Assembly (NCBI RefSeq): GCF_018417635.1
Contig: NZ_CP071007.1
Location: 5,736,741-5,800,740 of the forward strand
From: Pseudomonas sp. SORT22
GTDB taxonomy: Bacteria > Pseudomonadota > Gammaproteobacteria > Pseudomonadales > Pseudomonadaceae
Length of the DNA stretch: 64,000 bases
Direction: 5' to 3'
Part shown: positions 32,829 through 41,348 of the stretch, piece after piece
Position numbering within the stretch: the stretch's first letter is position 1
Layout: every line of letters starts with the position of its first letter
Notes under the pieces: model-generated
Seen by the model: the letters and a program-made list of their open reading frames with translations, nothing else
What the model was told of the DNA's origin: nothing
The model's database searches: none
Program-made: the position numbers and the translations under genes

Positions 32829-34271
32829 TCAGACGCTGATGCACAGGTATTTGATTTCCAGGTAGTCCTCGATGCCGTACTTGGAGCCTTCGCGGCCCAG
32901 GCCCGAAGCCTTGATACCACCGAACGGCGCGACTTCGTTGGAGATCAGACCGGTGTTGATACCGACCATGCCGTATTCCAGGGCTTCGGCGACACGGAAC
33001 ACGCGACTCATGTCACGGGCATAGAAGTACGAGGCCAGGCCGAACTCGGTGTCGTTGGACATGGCGATGACTTCGGCCTCGTCCTTGAAACGGAACAGTG
33101 GCGCCAGCGGGCCGAAGGTTTCTTCCTTGGCCACGGCGGCGTTCTTAGGTACGTCGACCAGAATGGTCGGCTCGAAGAAGTTGCCTTCGATCAGCTTGCC
33201 GCCGCTGAGCACCTTGGCGCCCTTGGCGACTGCGTCTTCGATGTGTTCCTGGACCTTGGCCACGGCCTTGCCGTCGATCAGCGGGCCGGTAGTGGTGCCG
33301 TCTTCCAGGCCGTTGCCGATTTTCAGCTTGGCCACTGCGGCCTTGAGCTTCTCGGCGAAGGCATCGTAGACGCCGTCCTGAACGTAGATACGGTTGGCGC
33401 AGACGCAGGTCTGGCCGTTGTTGCGGTACTTGGAGATGATCGCGCCGTCGACGGCCTTGTCCAGGTCAGCGTCGTCGAACACGATGAACGGCGCGTTGCC
33501 GCCCAGTTCCAGGGAAACCTTCTTGATGTCTTTGGCGCATTCGGCCATCAGTTGGCGACCGATCTCGGTGGAGCCGGTGAACGACAGCTTGCGCACGATC
33601 GGGTTGCCGGTCAGCTCGCTGCCGATGTCGCCGGCGCTGCCGGTGACTACGCTGAGCACGCCAGCCGGGATACCGGCACGGGTGGCCAGCTCAACCAGGG
33701 CCAGGGCCGAGTACGGGGTTTGCGAAGCAGGCTTGAGCACCATGGTGCAGCCAGCGGCCAGGGCCGGGCCGGCTTTACGGGTGATCATCGCCGCCGGGAA
33801 GTTCCACGGGGTGATGGCTGCGGTCACGCCGATCGGCTGCTTGATCACGATCAGGCGCTTGTCTGGCTGGTGGCCCGGGATGGTGTCGCCGTACACGCGC
33901 TTGGCTTCTTCGGCGAACCACTCGATAAAGGAAGCGGCATAGGCGATTTCGCCCTTGGCTTCGGCCAGTGGCTTGCCCTGCTCGGTGGTCATCAGGCGGG
34001 CCAGGTCATCCTGGTGCTCGATCATCAGCTCGAACCAGCGACGCAGCTTGCCAGCACGTTCTTTGGCGGTCAGCGCACGCCAGGCCGGCAGCGCCTTGTC
34101 GGCGGCCTCGATGGCACGGCGGGTTTCAGCGGCGCCCATCTTCGGCACAGTGCCGATGATCTCGCCCGTTGCCGGGTTGTTGACCTTGATCGTCTGGCCG
34201 TTGTCCGCGTCCAGCCACTCTCCATTGATGAAGGCTTGCTGGCGGAACAACTGGGCGTCTTTAAGCTGCAT
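32829..34271 (-). CDS. gabD: NADP-dependent succinate-semialdehyde dehydrogenase
   Basis: A 480-residue aldehyde dehydrogenase. It has 'ITPWNFPAAMITRKAGPALAAGC' (cofactor site), 'SFTGSTEIGRQLM', the general base Glu in 'SLELGGNAPFIVFDDADLD' and the catalytic Cys in 'NNGQTCVCANRIYVQDG'. It oxidises succinate semialdehyde to succinate, completing GABA catabolism after GabT. The ATG at 34271 (MQLKDAQLF) follows AAGGAAG and gives the standard GabD length. Confidence 0.95.
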   Translation of the reverse strand: MQLKDAQLFRQQAFINGEWLDADNGQTIKVNNPATGEIIGTVPKMGAAETRRAIEAADKALPAWRALTAKERAGKLRRWFELMIEHQDDLARLMTTEQGKPLAEAKGEIAYAASFIEWFAEEAKRVYGDTIPGHQPDKRLIVIKQPIGVTAAITPWNFPAAMITRKAGPALAAGCTMVLKPASQTPYSALALVELATRAGIPAGVLSVVTGSAGDIGSELTGNPIVRKLSFTGSTEIGRQLMAECAKDIKKVSLELGGNAPFIVFDDADLDKAVDGAIISKYRNNGQTCVCANRIYVQDGVYDAFAEKLKAAVAKLKIGNGLEDGTTTGPLIDGKAVAKVQEHIEDAVAKGAKVLSGGKLIEGNFFEPTILVDVPKNAAVAKEETFGPLAPLFRFKDEAEVIAMSNDTEFGLASYFYARDMSRVFRVAEALEYGMVGINTGLISNEVAPFGGIKASGLGREGSKYGIEDYLEIKYLCISV

Positions 34272-34335
34272 GTCGGGCTTCCTTAACTGCACCGTGCAGG
34301 CACGGAGCGAATTATTGATTGTAGAAAAAGGAGAG

Positions 34336-34353
34336 CGTTTGAAATCTCAAACG
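34336..34353. promoter_or_regulatory. Inverted repeat upstream of gabD
   Basis: CGTTTGA (34336-34342) and TCAAACG (34347-34353), perfect 7-base arms with a 4-base spacer, 65 bases upstream of the gabD start codon. A regulator binding site is plausible; the factor is unknown. Confidence 0.35.
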
Positions 34354-34491
34354 AATCCTAGGATCAACGACGAGAAAGGACAATAGGGTGTTCGAAAAAA
34401 AGAACAAAAAGCGCTGTGCGGCGAATTTTTTCGGATCAACGTCACTTTTGGCCCGTGGAGTGTGCGAAATCGACCACAGCCATTTCGACGA

Positions 34492-34520
34492 TGGACGCCG
34501 CCAGCCTAGATGGGTATCAT
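34492..34520 (+). promoter_or_regulatory. Promoter of tRNA-Arg
   Basis: A -35-like TGGACG (34492-34497) and a -10-like TATCAT (34515-34520) with 17-base spacing. They are followed by a GC-rich discriminator (GGCGCCCGCG) of the kind found at stringently controlled stable-RNA promoters. The mature tRNA starts 13 bases later. Confidence 0.5.
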
Positions 34521-34532
34521 GGCGCCCGCGTT

Positions 34533-34609
34533 GCACTCGTAGCTCAGCTGGATAGAGTACTGCCCTCCGAAGGCAGGGGTCGTGGGTTCGAATCCCGCCG
34601 AGTGCGCCA
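34533..34609 (+). tRNA. tRNA-Arg (anticodon CCG)
   Basis: A 77-base tRNA with CCA encoded. The acceptor stem GCACTCG pairs with CGAGTGC. The anticodon stem CTGCC/GGCAG holds the loop CTCCGAA with anticodon CCG at 34567-34569. The T-arm is GTGGG-TTCGAAT-CCCGC. It reads CGG codons. A terminator follows directly. No integrase or phage gene adjoins, so any attachment site here is unoccupied. Confidence 0.97.
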
Positions 34610-34619
34610 TATCGATCAA

Positions 34620-34647
34620 GGCTCAGGTGAATACCTGGGCCTTTTTT
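34620..34647 (+). terminator. Terminator after tRNA-Arg
   Basis: Stem GGCTCAGGT / ACCTGGGCC with one G-U pair and a GAAT loop, followed by six T. It lies 10 bases after the tRNA. Confidence 0.85.
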
Positions 34648-34670
34648 GTTTTCCGGCCCAGTTACTCCCT

Positions 34671-34760
34671 GTGTGGGAGCGGGCTTGCCCCGCGATCCGA
34701 TACGGCAGGCAGACCGCAATCGCGGGGCAAGTCGGGTCGCCGCACCGCCGCCCCTACCGG
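34671..34760. repeat. REP-like element pair
   Basis: TGTGTGGGAGCGGGCTTG followed by CCCCGCGAT (34671-34697), and in opposite orientation ATCGCGGGGCAAGTCGGGTC followed by GCCGCACCGCCGCCCCTACC (from 34720). It separates the tRNA unit from the stop of the TonB receptor gene. The second half matches the element at 7.72 kb. Confidence 0.75.
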
Positions 34761-34761
34761 G

Positions 34762-36759
34762 TTAGAAACTCAGGCGCGCACCGGCGTACAGCGTGCGCCC
34801 AGGCCCCGGTTCGTAGTAGCGCCCGGAGCCATCGTTGATGCGCAGGTTGTCGTAGTACTGGCGGTCACTGAGGTTATCCACACCCAGGTACGGCTCCAGG
34901 GTCTGGCCGCCAAGATCAAACTGCTTGCCAAGGCGCAAGTTGAGCAAAGCGACCCCGGCCACCCGCGCGCTGTTGGCGTTGTCGGCGTACTGCGGGCCGT
35001 AGGCATTCATGTTCACGCGCGCATAAAAGCCATCACGCTCGTAAGCCACTTCGCTAAACAACGTCTGACGCGGGATGCCCGGCAGGCGGTTGTCGTCAAA
35101 GCCGTTGAAGTCGGTGTAGCGGTAGTTGTTGAAGCTGTAGGCCATGGACAACCGCCAGTGCTCCAGCACCTGGTAGTCGGCGCTCAGCTCAACGCCGTCG
35201 CGGCGCGACTTGCCGGCGTTGCGGTAGAAGGTCTGGCCGCCGTCGACGTAAGGCACCAGCTCATCCTCAAGCGCGATGCTGTAAAGCACCGCCTCGGCGC
35301 GCACGTCGCTCCATTCGCCTTTGATTCCCAGCTCACGGTTGAGCGCCCTGGCCGGTTGCAGGCCCGGGTTGAAGCCGCCGCCCGCCGGGTTGGCCAGTTC
35401 GTTGACCGTGGGCGTTTCGAACGAGGTGGCGACGCGGGCGTAGACCAGGTAATGCTCGCTCAGGCGATAGCTGAGGCCGGCGCTGTAGTTCCAGTCATCC
35501 AGCGTGCGCGAGCCGGAGTCGTCGCCGTCACGCTCGAAGCGGTCGTCCACCGCCAGGCGCATGCTGTCGTAGCGCCCGCCCAGGGTCAGTTGCCAGCGCT
35601 CGCTGAGGTCGATGCTGTCTTGCAGGTACAGGCCAACGCTGCCGGCCTTCTCTTGCTGACGCAGGGTCAGCGCCCCGGTGCCACCGCCGATCTGGTTGTT
35701 GTGGCGTTCACGCTCATCGCGCTGCTGTTCAAGATCGACACCGGCGGTGACCTGTTGATCCAGGCCGAACCAGCTGGCCTTATGGGTGTACTGCCCGCCT
35801 ACCCCGGCGAACAGCCGGGTGTAGGAGGTCTGCCCGCCATTGGCGTAAGGCAGGCGATTGCCAAACTCGCGGCGTCCCAGCCAGCTGCGCACTTGATAAC
35901 TGTCGGCCTCGCCAAGATCGCCGGTCCAGTTCAGCGCCAGACGCTGCTGGGTGATGTCTTCGTCGGAGTTGTACAACAGGCTCTGGGCGCGGGCCTGGTC
36001 ACGTTTGGCGTGCACTTCGGCGAGGGTCAGGGCGCCAGGGTCTTCGGAACGGTTGTCGAGCGCCTGGAACGTTACCCCCAGTTGCCCTGCATCGCCCTGC
36101 CAGCGCAGCTTGCCGGTGAGGTTGCGCGCCTCGGAGCTGGAGTGCTGGCGATAGCCGTCGAGGTTGGTGACATTGAGCGCCAGCAGGCCGCCAAGGTTGC
36201 CGGAGGTGCCGCTGGTTTCCGCACGCAGGCGTTGGTAGCCATACTCGCCACCACTGACATCGATGGACGATTGCGGTGTCAGCGACGGCTCTCGGGTCTG
36301 GATTGCCAATACCCCGCCTGCACCGTTGCCATAAAGCGTCGAGGCCGAGCCGCGGATCACTTCGACGCGCTCCACCAGGCCCAGGTCAACGCCGTCCATT
36401 TCGGTCTGGCCATCGGGCATGGTCAGCGGTACGCCGTCGACCATCACGCGAATGCCGCGCATGCCGAAGCTCGAACGCGCACCAAAGCCACGAATCGACA
36501 GGCGCATGCCCTGGGCCATGTTGTAGCGGCTCTGCGACACGGTGCCGGGCACGGCCGAAAGCAGGCCATCGAGGGTCAGCAGTTGCTCGCCGGGCTTCTC
36601 GGCGATGTCCACGGCGCTTACCGAAGCCGGGGTCTGCAACCAGGCGGAATTGACCCGGGTCGAGGTCACTTCCAGCGGCGCCAGTTCGACGCTGTCGGCA
36701 CAGGCGCTACCGGCGCCGAGCAACAGGAGGGTCATGACGGAGTGCCGCCTGGTAAACAT
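34762..36759 (-). CDS. TonB-dependent outer-membrane receptor (metal/siderophore type)
   Basis: A 665-residue receptor. It has a signal peptide (1-21), a TonB-box-like 'ELAPLEVTSTRV', and a plug with 'LSIRGFGARSSFGMRGIRVMVDGVPLTMPDGQ' and 'VERVEVIRGSASTLYGNGAGGVL'. The barrel ends '...LYAGARLSF' with C-terminal Phe. The overall pattern is that of ferric-siderophore or metal-complex receptors; the ligand is not predictable. No ABC or sigma/anti-sigma genes adjoin, and the N-terminus lacks the extra signalling domain. A Fur-box-like sequence upstream suggests iron control. Confidence 0.88.
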   Translation of the reverse strand: MFTRRHSVMTLLLLGAGSACADSVELAPLEVTSTRVNSAWLQTPASVSAVDIAEKPGEQLLTLDGLLSAVPGTVSQSRYNMAQGMRLSIRGFGARSSFGMRGIRVMVDGVPLTMPDGQTEMDGVDLGLVERVEVIRGSASTLYGNGAGGVLAIQTREPSLTPQSSIDVSGGEYGYQRLRAETSGTSGNLGGLLALNVTNLDGYRQHSSSEARNLTGKLRWQGDAGQLGVTFQALDNRSEDPGALTLAEVHAKRDQARAQSLLYNSDEDITQQRLALNWTGDLGEADSYQVRSWLGRREFGNRLPYANGGQTSYTRLFAGVGGQYTHKASWFGLDQQVTAGVDLEQQRDERERHNNQIGGGTGALTLRQQEKAGSVGLYLQDSIDLSERWQLTLGGRYDSMRLAVDDRFERDGDDSGSRTLDDWNYSAGLSYRLSEHYLVYARVATSFETPTVNELANPAGGGFNPGLQPARALNRELGIKGEWSDVRAEAVLYSIALEDELVPYVDGGQTFYRNAGKSRRDGVELSADYQVLEHWRLSMAYSFNNYRYTDFNGFDDNRLPGIPRQTLFSEVAYERDGFYARVNMNAYGPQYADNANSARVAGVALLNLRLGKQFDLGGQTLEPYLGVDNLSDRQYYDNLRINDGSGRYYEPGPGRTLYAGARLSF

Positions 36760-36857
36760 GCTGAATCCTTGAATCGATAGGGACAGAAAACGCAGGAAAA
36801 CCTGCGCTGAAAAAATTGGCGCAGCAGCAACAGCCAGTTATAAGGCAAAATGCTACT

Positions 36858-36873
36858 AACTGATTCGCATTTA
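36858..36873 (-). promoter_or_regulatory. Fur-box-like sequence upstream of the TonB receptor
   Basis: On the minus strand it reads TAAATGCGAATCAGTT. The core GCGAATCAGT agrees with 8 of 10 bases of the Fur-box core GAGAATCATT. It lies about 100 bases upstream of the receptor start. It is a single weak match. Confidence 0.3.
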
Positions 36874-36914
36874 ACGAGTCAGACCCCTGGAATACACCAG
36901 CAAGAAGGATCTTT

Positions 36915-38771
36915 ATGAAGCGGTTCGCTGTGACCCCGGCCCGGTGGGTCGGGATGTTGTGCTGCCTGTTCGCCTTGAACATCGCACAGGCCAAGGACGA
37001 CGGTACCGACCCCTCCGTCACCATCGAAAAGGACATTCTACGCACCGTGGTGGCCGAAGACGGCAGCTACGCCGCCACCCAGGACCTGGTCCTGCTGATC
37101 AATGAAGAACGCGCGATCCAGGCCAAGGCCCAGCAGTCGTTGTACTACAACCGCACCCTGGAAACCCTCGAGGTGACCCAGGCCTACACCCAGAAGCCCG
37201 ATGGCCGCAAAGTGCAGGTCAGCCCCGAGCAGATCAAGGAGCAACAGGAGCAGCAATCGTCCCAGGCGCCGATGTTCCATGACAGCCTGGTCAAGGTAGT
37301 GATTTTCCCCGAAGTCGCCGTCGGCGATCGCCTGGTGCTGAGCTTCAAGAAACAGCGCAAGACCCCGCTGTTCCCTGGCCAGTTCGAAGACCTGGCGATG
37401 CCGCAGTTCCACCCGACCCAGCAGTTCACCCTGATCTACGACCTGCCGAAGAACCTCAAGCTCAATGCCGAGGCCAAGGGCTTCAAGGCGTCCAGCCCGA
37501 AGGCCGAGCCTGGTCGCAAGGTCTACCAGTGGGATTATGTGCAGGGTGACAACGCCCGTACAGAACTGGGCGCAGTAGCCTACTCGGACTACGGCAAGTA
37601 CCTGGCGGTTTCCACCTTCGCTGACTACAGCGAGTTCGCCAAAGCCTACGCGGCGCGCGCCAACAGCGAAGTGACGCCCGCCATCCGCGAACTGGCGGAA
37701 AAGCTCACGGCCAAGATCGACGACCCGCGCGACAAGGCCCTGGCCCTGGGTGACTGGGTGCGCCGCAACATTCGCTACGTGGCGGTTTACATCGGTGCTG
37801 GCGGCGTGGTGCCGCATGCCGCCGATACCGTGCTGAGCAACCGTTATGGCGACTGCAAGGACCACGTGGCCCTGCTCGAAGCGCTGCTGGCCGCAGTCAA
37901 TATCGACAGCACCCCGGCGCTGATCAACCTCGGCAATGCCTACGCCCTGCCCAAGGTGCCGACCCTGGGCGTGATCAACCATGTGGTCACCTACATCCCG
38001 AGCCTGGACCTGTACCTGGACTCCACCGCCGAAGCCATTGCCAGCGGCTACCTGCCCGCTCCGGTGCTGGACAAACCCACCGTGCTGACCCGCTCCGGCA
38101 AGCTCGGCCACACTCCGGCCACCCAAACAGGCCTGGTGCACAACAGCACCACCTACACCGTGGCCAGCAGCGGCGCCGCCGACTTCAGTCACGCTTCGAA
38201 AATCGACGGCTGGGCCGCCGAAATGAACCGCTGGATGATGCGCAACATGCAGCCGGCCGAGCGCGACCTGCTGACCCAGCGCATCCTCGCCGCCTACGGC
38301 CAGCGCGGCAGCGGCAAGATCAGCAGCGACGACCTGGAAACCAGCGGCGCCTTCGAGATGCACATCAACGGCCGCAGCGAAAACCTGGTCAACCTGCCCG
38401 GCCCGATCGGCGTGCCGACCCTGACCAGCCTGGCTGGCGGCATCGCCCAGAATATCTTCGGCTTTATCGCTGAAAAGCAGCGCACCCAGGACTTCACCTG
38501 CATCTCCGGCATCACCGAAGAACAAGCGCGCTTCGAGTTCCCGGCCGACGTCAAGATCATCGCCGCGCCCAAGCCTGTGAGCCTCAAGGACAAACACTTC
38601 GACTACAGCGCCGACTATGCTCTGCAAGGCAACAGCCTGGTGATCAAACGCCGCCTGGACTTCCACAACCCGAAAGCGGTGTGCAGCGTGAAAGACTTCG
38701 AAAAGATGAAGCCAACCCTGGACGCCATGCTCAACGACCTGAACAGTCAGGTGATCGTGCAGAAGAGCTGA
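36915..38771 (+). CDS. DUF3857 / transglutaminase-like secreted protein
   Basis: A 618-residue protein with a signal peptide (to about residue 26). A DUF3857 domain follows (about 50-230), then a transglutaminase-like core (about 255-370). The catalytic Cys is in 'NRYGDCKDHVALLEALLAA', the His in 'INHVVTYIPS' and the Asp in 'LYLDSTAEA'. These make up an apparently complete Cys-His-Asp triad. Such proteins are periplasmic in Pseudomonas and of unknown substrate; proteolysis or amide cross-linking are possible. The ribosome binding site AAGGAT precedes the ATG. A GC-rich hairpin follows the stop. Confidence 0.87.
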   Translation: MKRFAVTPARWVGMLCCLFALNIAQAKDDGTDPSVTIEKDILRTVVAEDGSYAATQDLVLLINEERAIQAKAQQSLYYNRTLETLEVTQAYTQKPDGRKVQVSPEQIKEQQEQQSSQAPMFHDSLVKVVIFPEVAVGDRLVLSFKKQRKTPLFPGQFEDLAMPQFHPTQQFTLIYDLPKNLKLNAEAKGFKASSPKAEPGRKVYQWDYVQGDNARTELGAVAYSDYGKYLAVSTFADYSEFAKAYAARANSEVTPAIRELAEKLTAKIDDPRDKALALGDWVRRNIRYVAVYIGAGGVVPHAADTVLSNRYGDCKDHVALLEALLAAVNIDSTPALINLGNAYALPKVPTLGVINHVVTYIPSLDLYLDSTAEAIASGYLPAPVLDKPTVLTRSGKLGHTPATQTGLVHNSTTYTVASSGAADFSHASKIDGWAAEMNRWMMRNMQPAERDLLTQRILAAYGQRGSGKISSDDLETSGAFEMHINGRSENLVNLPGPIGVPTLTSLAGGIAQNIFGFIAEKQRTQDFTCISGITEEQARFEFPADVKIIAAPKPVSLKDKHFDYSADYALQGNSLVIKRRLDFHNPKAVCSVKDFEKMKPTLDAMLNDLNSQVIVQKS

Positions 38772-38777
38772 GGTCCT

Positions 38778-38814
38778 GCGCCCTGCCAAATCCCTCGGGA
38801 GGTCAGCAGGGCGC
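38778..38814 (+). terminator. Hairpin after the transglutaminase-like gene
   Basis: Perfect 9-base stem GCGCCCTGC / GCAGGGCGC, 19-base loop, no T-run. A transcript end or stabilising structure is likely. Confidence 0.4.
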
Positions 38815-38904
38815 TGTCACTGTTACGCCAACGTCGAAGTCTTTGATAAACTCCGCCGCGCCCTGCGCTGCGTCACGCAAGCGGAACTATCAAAAGGAAT
38901 TGTC

Positions 38905-39255
38905 ATGGCAATGGTTTTTTGCCGCGGTTGTGCCATGGAAATCCATGAAACGGCACCCAGCTGCCCACAGTGCGGCGCCCCTCAGACTCCCTCTGCCACC
39001 ACGCAACCTGCCGGCAAGCGCTTGTCCTGGATGGCAGCCAGCTCGCTGATCCTGTGCATCGCCTGTGTATTGACGCTGTTCGAACCAGCCAGCTGGGATC
39101 GTAACACCCTGTGGGGGATGGGCTTGTTTGCACTCACCGGGCTGGTCCTGAGCTCGCTCAGCCTGGTCAAAAAAGAACCGCGAACCTACATGGCAATTAC
39201 TGGCGCGGTGTTGTCAGGCGTTTTGCTCATTTTGCTGATCTGGCTAGTCATGTAA
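38905..39255 (+). CDS. Zinc-ribbon inner-membrane protein (first of a tandem pair)
   Basis: A 116-residue protein. The N-terminal zinc ribbon has two CXXC pairs ('FCRGCAMEIHETAPSCPQCGAPQ', Cys6/9 and Cys20/23). A short linker leads to three hydrophobic helices (about 43-59, 70-87, 95-114). The ribosome binding site is AAAGGAA. Its N-terminus is closely similar to that of the next gene, so the pair shares a domain or duplicated in part. Function unknown; the ribbon faces the cytosol by the positive-inside rule. Confidence 0.75.
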   Translation: MAMVFCRGCAMEIHETAPSCPQCGAPQTPSATTQPAGKRLSWMAASSLILCIACVLTLFEPASWDRNTLWGMGLFALTGLVLSSLSLVKKEPRTYMAITGAVLSGVLLILLIWLVM

Positions 39256-39265
39256 GGGACAACAC

Positions 39266-39709
39266 ATGAATATGGTTTTTTGCCGTGGCTGCGCCAAGGA
39301 AATCCACAACAGCGCCGTGGCTTGCCCAGCCTGCGGTGCACCGCAACCTGCTGCAACCTTCACTGCAGCACCTGCGCCAGCCGGCATCTGGTACGTTGAA
39401 CTACTGAAGAAATACGCCATGTTCTCCGGTCGGTCACGCCGCCAGGAATACTGGCTGTTCATCCTGGTCACCTTCCTGGTGTACATGCTGGTGCCCTATC
39501 TCGACCGCGAGCTCCGTACCGGCACGCTCTTCGCTTACCTGTACAGCGTGGCATTGCTGGTCCCGGGCATTGCCGTAGCCGTTCGGCGCATGCACGACAC
39601 CGACCGTAGCGGTTGGTGGCTGCTGTTCCCGCTCGTCAACCTGATCTTCCTGTGCCAGGACAGCCAGCGTGGCCCGAACCGTTTCGGCCCAAACCCGAAA
39701 AACACCTGA
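39266..39709 (+). CDS. Zinc-ribbon DUF805 inner-membrane protein
   Basis: A 147-residue protein. A zinc ribbon 'FCRGCAKEIHNSAVACPACGAPQ' (Cys6/9 and 20/23) is fused to a DUF805 membrane domain. This is recognised by 'YAMFSGRSRRQEYWLFILVTFL', 'IAVAVRRMHDTDRSGWWLLFPLVNLIFL' and 'DSQRGPNRFGPNP' at the end. DUF805 proteins (YhaH/YhaI-like) are of unknown role. It lies 10 bases after its partner and ends at a strong terminator, so the two form an operon. Confidence 0.85.
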   Translation: MNMVFCRGCAKEIHNSAVACPACGAPQPAATFTAAPAPAGIWYVELLKKYAMFSGRSRRQEYWLFILVTFLVYMLVPYLDRELRTGTLFAYLYSVALLVPGIAVAVRRMHDTDRSGWWLLFPLVNLIFLCQDSQRGPNRFGPNPKNT

Positions 39710-39734
39710 TCACGGCTTGATCGAGAGTCAAAGC

Positions 39735-39759
39735 AAAGCGGCCATCATTGGCCGCTTTT
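39735..39759 (+). terminator. Rho-independent terminator of the zinc-ribbon pair
   Basis: Perfect 10-base stem AAAGCGGCCA / TGGCCGCTTT with a TCAT loop and T-rich 3' flank, 25 bases past the stop codon. Confidence 0.88.
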
Positions 39760-39883
39760 GCATTTTTGCGCCCATGACGTTTTTCAATCACATCGATGCC
39801 GCTTTCGCCCTTGCCCTGCAGCGATCTGTACACGATTCTTTAGCTATCTGCCGTCACCCACTCCCAGCATCGCAGAGGCCTCT

Positions 39884-40324
39884 ATGAAAACCGTGGCACA
39901 GCTTCTAAAAACAAAAGCCCAGCAGCACCACCAGGTTCACACCATCGGCCCCGACCACATGGTGCTCGATGCGCTGAGGTTGATGGCCGAGAAGAACGTC
40001 GGTGCCCTGCCGGTGGTGCAGGACGGGCGTGTGGTGGGGATCGTCAGTGAGCGCGACTACGCGCGCAAGATGGTGCTCAAGGGCCGTAGTTCGGTGGGCA
40101 CGCCGGTCAGCGCGATCATGAGTGCGCCGGTGATTACCGTCGACCCGCACCAGAACGTCGAATACTGCATGAACATGATGACCAACAGTCACCTGCGCCA
40201 CCTGCCGGTGGTCGAGAACGGCGAGCTGCTGGGCCTGCTGTCGATTGGCGACCTGGTCAAGGAAGCCATCGCCGAACAGGCCAACATGATTCTGCAACTG
40301 GAACAGTACATTCGCGGCGACTGA
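39884..40324 (+). CDS. CBS-domain pair protein
   Basis: A 146-residue protein made of two CBS domains: residues about 10-65 ('VLDALRLMAEKNVGALPVVQDGRVVGIVSERDYARKMVLKG') and 75-135 ('VEYCMNMMTNSHLRHLPVVENGELLGLLSIGDLVKEAI'). CBS pairs bind adenine nucleotides such as AMP, ATP or NADH and report energy or redox state. No catalytic domain is fused, so it probably regulates a partner. The ATG at 39884 (MKTVAQLL) is the family start. Confidence 0.9.
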   Translation: MKTVAQLLKTKAQQHHQVHTIGPDHMVLDALRLMAEKNVGALPVVQDGRVVGIVSERDYARKMVLKGRSSVGTPVSAIMSAPVITVDPHQNVEYCMNMMTNSHLRHLPVVENGELLGLLSIGDLVKEAIAEQANMILQLEQYIRGD

Positions 40325-40336
40325 TTCGCGGCGGGC

Positions 40337-40975
40337 TCAGCGGTATTCGCCCTCCAGCTCATCGAGCTGGTGGTCGAAGCTGCGCAGGCGCGCTGACCAG
40401 GTGTACACCAGCACTTCCAGGTCGCGGTTGAGCACCGCGGCGCCGCGCCCGCTGCTCTGCTGCGAGTCGCACAAGTCCAGTTGATAACGCTCCCGGGCCA
40501 TTGCAGTGGCAACCGTAGACAGCTCGCGGGCGTTGTCCAGCCAGTGGCGGCGGTGGTCATGGGTTTCACGGTCGAGCTCGCGGCACTGGCGCTTCAGCGC
40601 TTCCAGGCTCTGCTCCAGCGGCGTGCCTTCAAGCTCGCCCATTACCTCCTGGAAGGTACGTCCGGGCTGCCAGTAACTGCCCCAGAAATAACGGTCGAAG
40701 ACGGTTTCGACCCGGCGCAAGGCAACCTTGGTGTTCCAGATAGCCACCAAGGTTCGCCCTTGGGCCAACTGGCGTTTGCTCACCCGCAGTTGCTGCCAGG
40801 CAATCCACGCCAGCGCGGTCAGGGCCAGCGCCCCGATCACGCCCCCGGCGGCGTAAAGAAATACCAGAGCCTGACCCAACTGGTGGGTCTGTTTGATTCC
40901 ATAGAAATAACCGACGGTCAGCAGCCCCAAGGCGGTCACGGCACACCAGAAACCGGCGGCATAGGGATCTTTCAT
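40337..40975 (-). CDS. Hypothetical inner-membrane protein
   Basis: A 212-residue protein I do not recognise. It has two N-terminal membrane helices (about 8-26 and 37-58) and a mostly helical, charged cytosolic part of about 150 residues rich in Arg, Glu and Leu, consistent with coiled coil. It includes 'RVETVFDRYFWGSYWQPGRTFQEVM'. The ATG at 40975 follows AAGGGGAC. It is convergent with the CBS gene. Confidence 0.6.
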   Translation of the reverse strand: MKDPYAAGFWCAVTALGLLTVGYFYGIKQTHQLGQALVFLYAAGGVIGALALTALAWIAWQQLRVSKRQLAQGRTLVAIWNTKVALRRVETVFDRYFWGSYWQPGRTFQEVMGELEGTPLEQSLEALKRQCRELDRETHDHRRHWLDNARELSTVATAMARERYQLDLCDSQQSSGRGAAVLNRDLEVLVYTWSARLRSFDHQLDELEGEYR

Positions 40976-41045
40976 TGGCGCTGTCCCCTTGTTGTTTTTC
41001 CTGAGCATAGCAACGCCATTCGCCGGTCGATGTGCCGCTCGGCGT

Positions 41046-41288
41046 TTATTTTTTCGGACGCCGCAGCGCCTCGTTCAGCTGGTCGAACGGCACGGCCCAG
41101 TCGGAGTCTTCGATAATGCTTTCCTTGAGAAATGCCCGCTGGCTCTCGGTCCAGAACGGTGCATCAACCAGCTTTATTTCATTCTTGAGCGGCGAGTGGC
41201 TGGTGATGAACTGGTCAATGCCCTGGGGATCATCAGCCAGGCCCAGCTGTTTGAAGAGCTCCGAAAACGGATGAATATTTGATTCCAT
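41046..41288 (-). CDS. DUF2789 family protein
   Basis: An 80-residue protein of the DUF2789 family, complete in length. It has 'HPFSELFKQLGLADDPQGIDQFITSHSPL', then 'LVDAPFWTESQRAFLKESIIEDSDWAVPFDQLNEALR'. The ATG at 41288 follows AAGGAG. The function of the family is unknown; it is small, acidic and cytosolic. Confidence 0.85.
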   Translation of the reverse strand: MESNIHPFSELFKQLGLADDPQGIDQFITSHSPLKNEIKLVDAPFWTESQRAFLKESIIEDSDWAVPFDQLNEALRRPKK

Positions 41289-41348
41289 GCGTGACTCCTT
41301 GGGGCCAGGACGGGCATCCACGACGCCAGCCTGGCAGTGGGTTGATCA

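Noticed and set aside
34533..34760. tRNA-Arg considered as an occupied integration site
   Set aside because: No integrase, no direct repeat of the tRNA 3' end and no foreign-looking genes follow. Only a terminator and a REP element separate it from ordinary chromosomal genes.
36915..38771. The transglutaminase-like protein considered as a LapG homologue
   Set aside because: It is a DUF3857 protein of 618 residues with a different domain order. LapG is a small periplasmic DUF920 protease, so it is not the adhesin protease.
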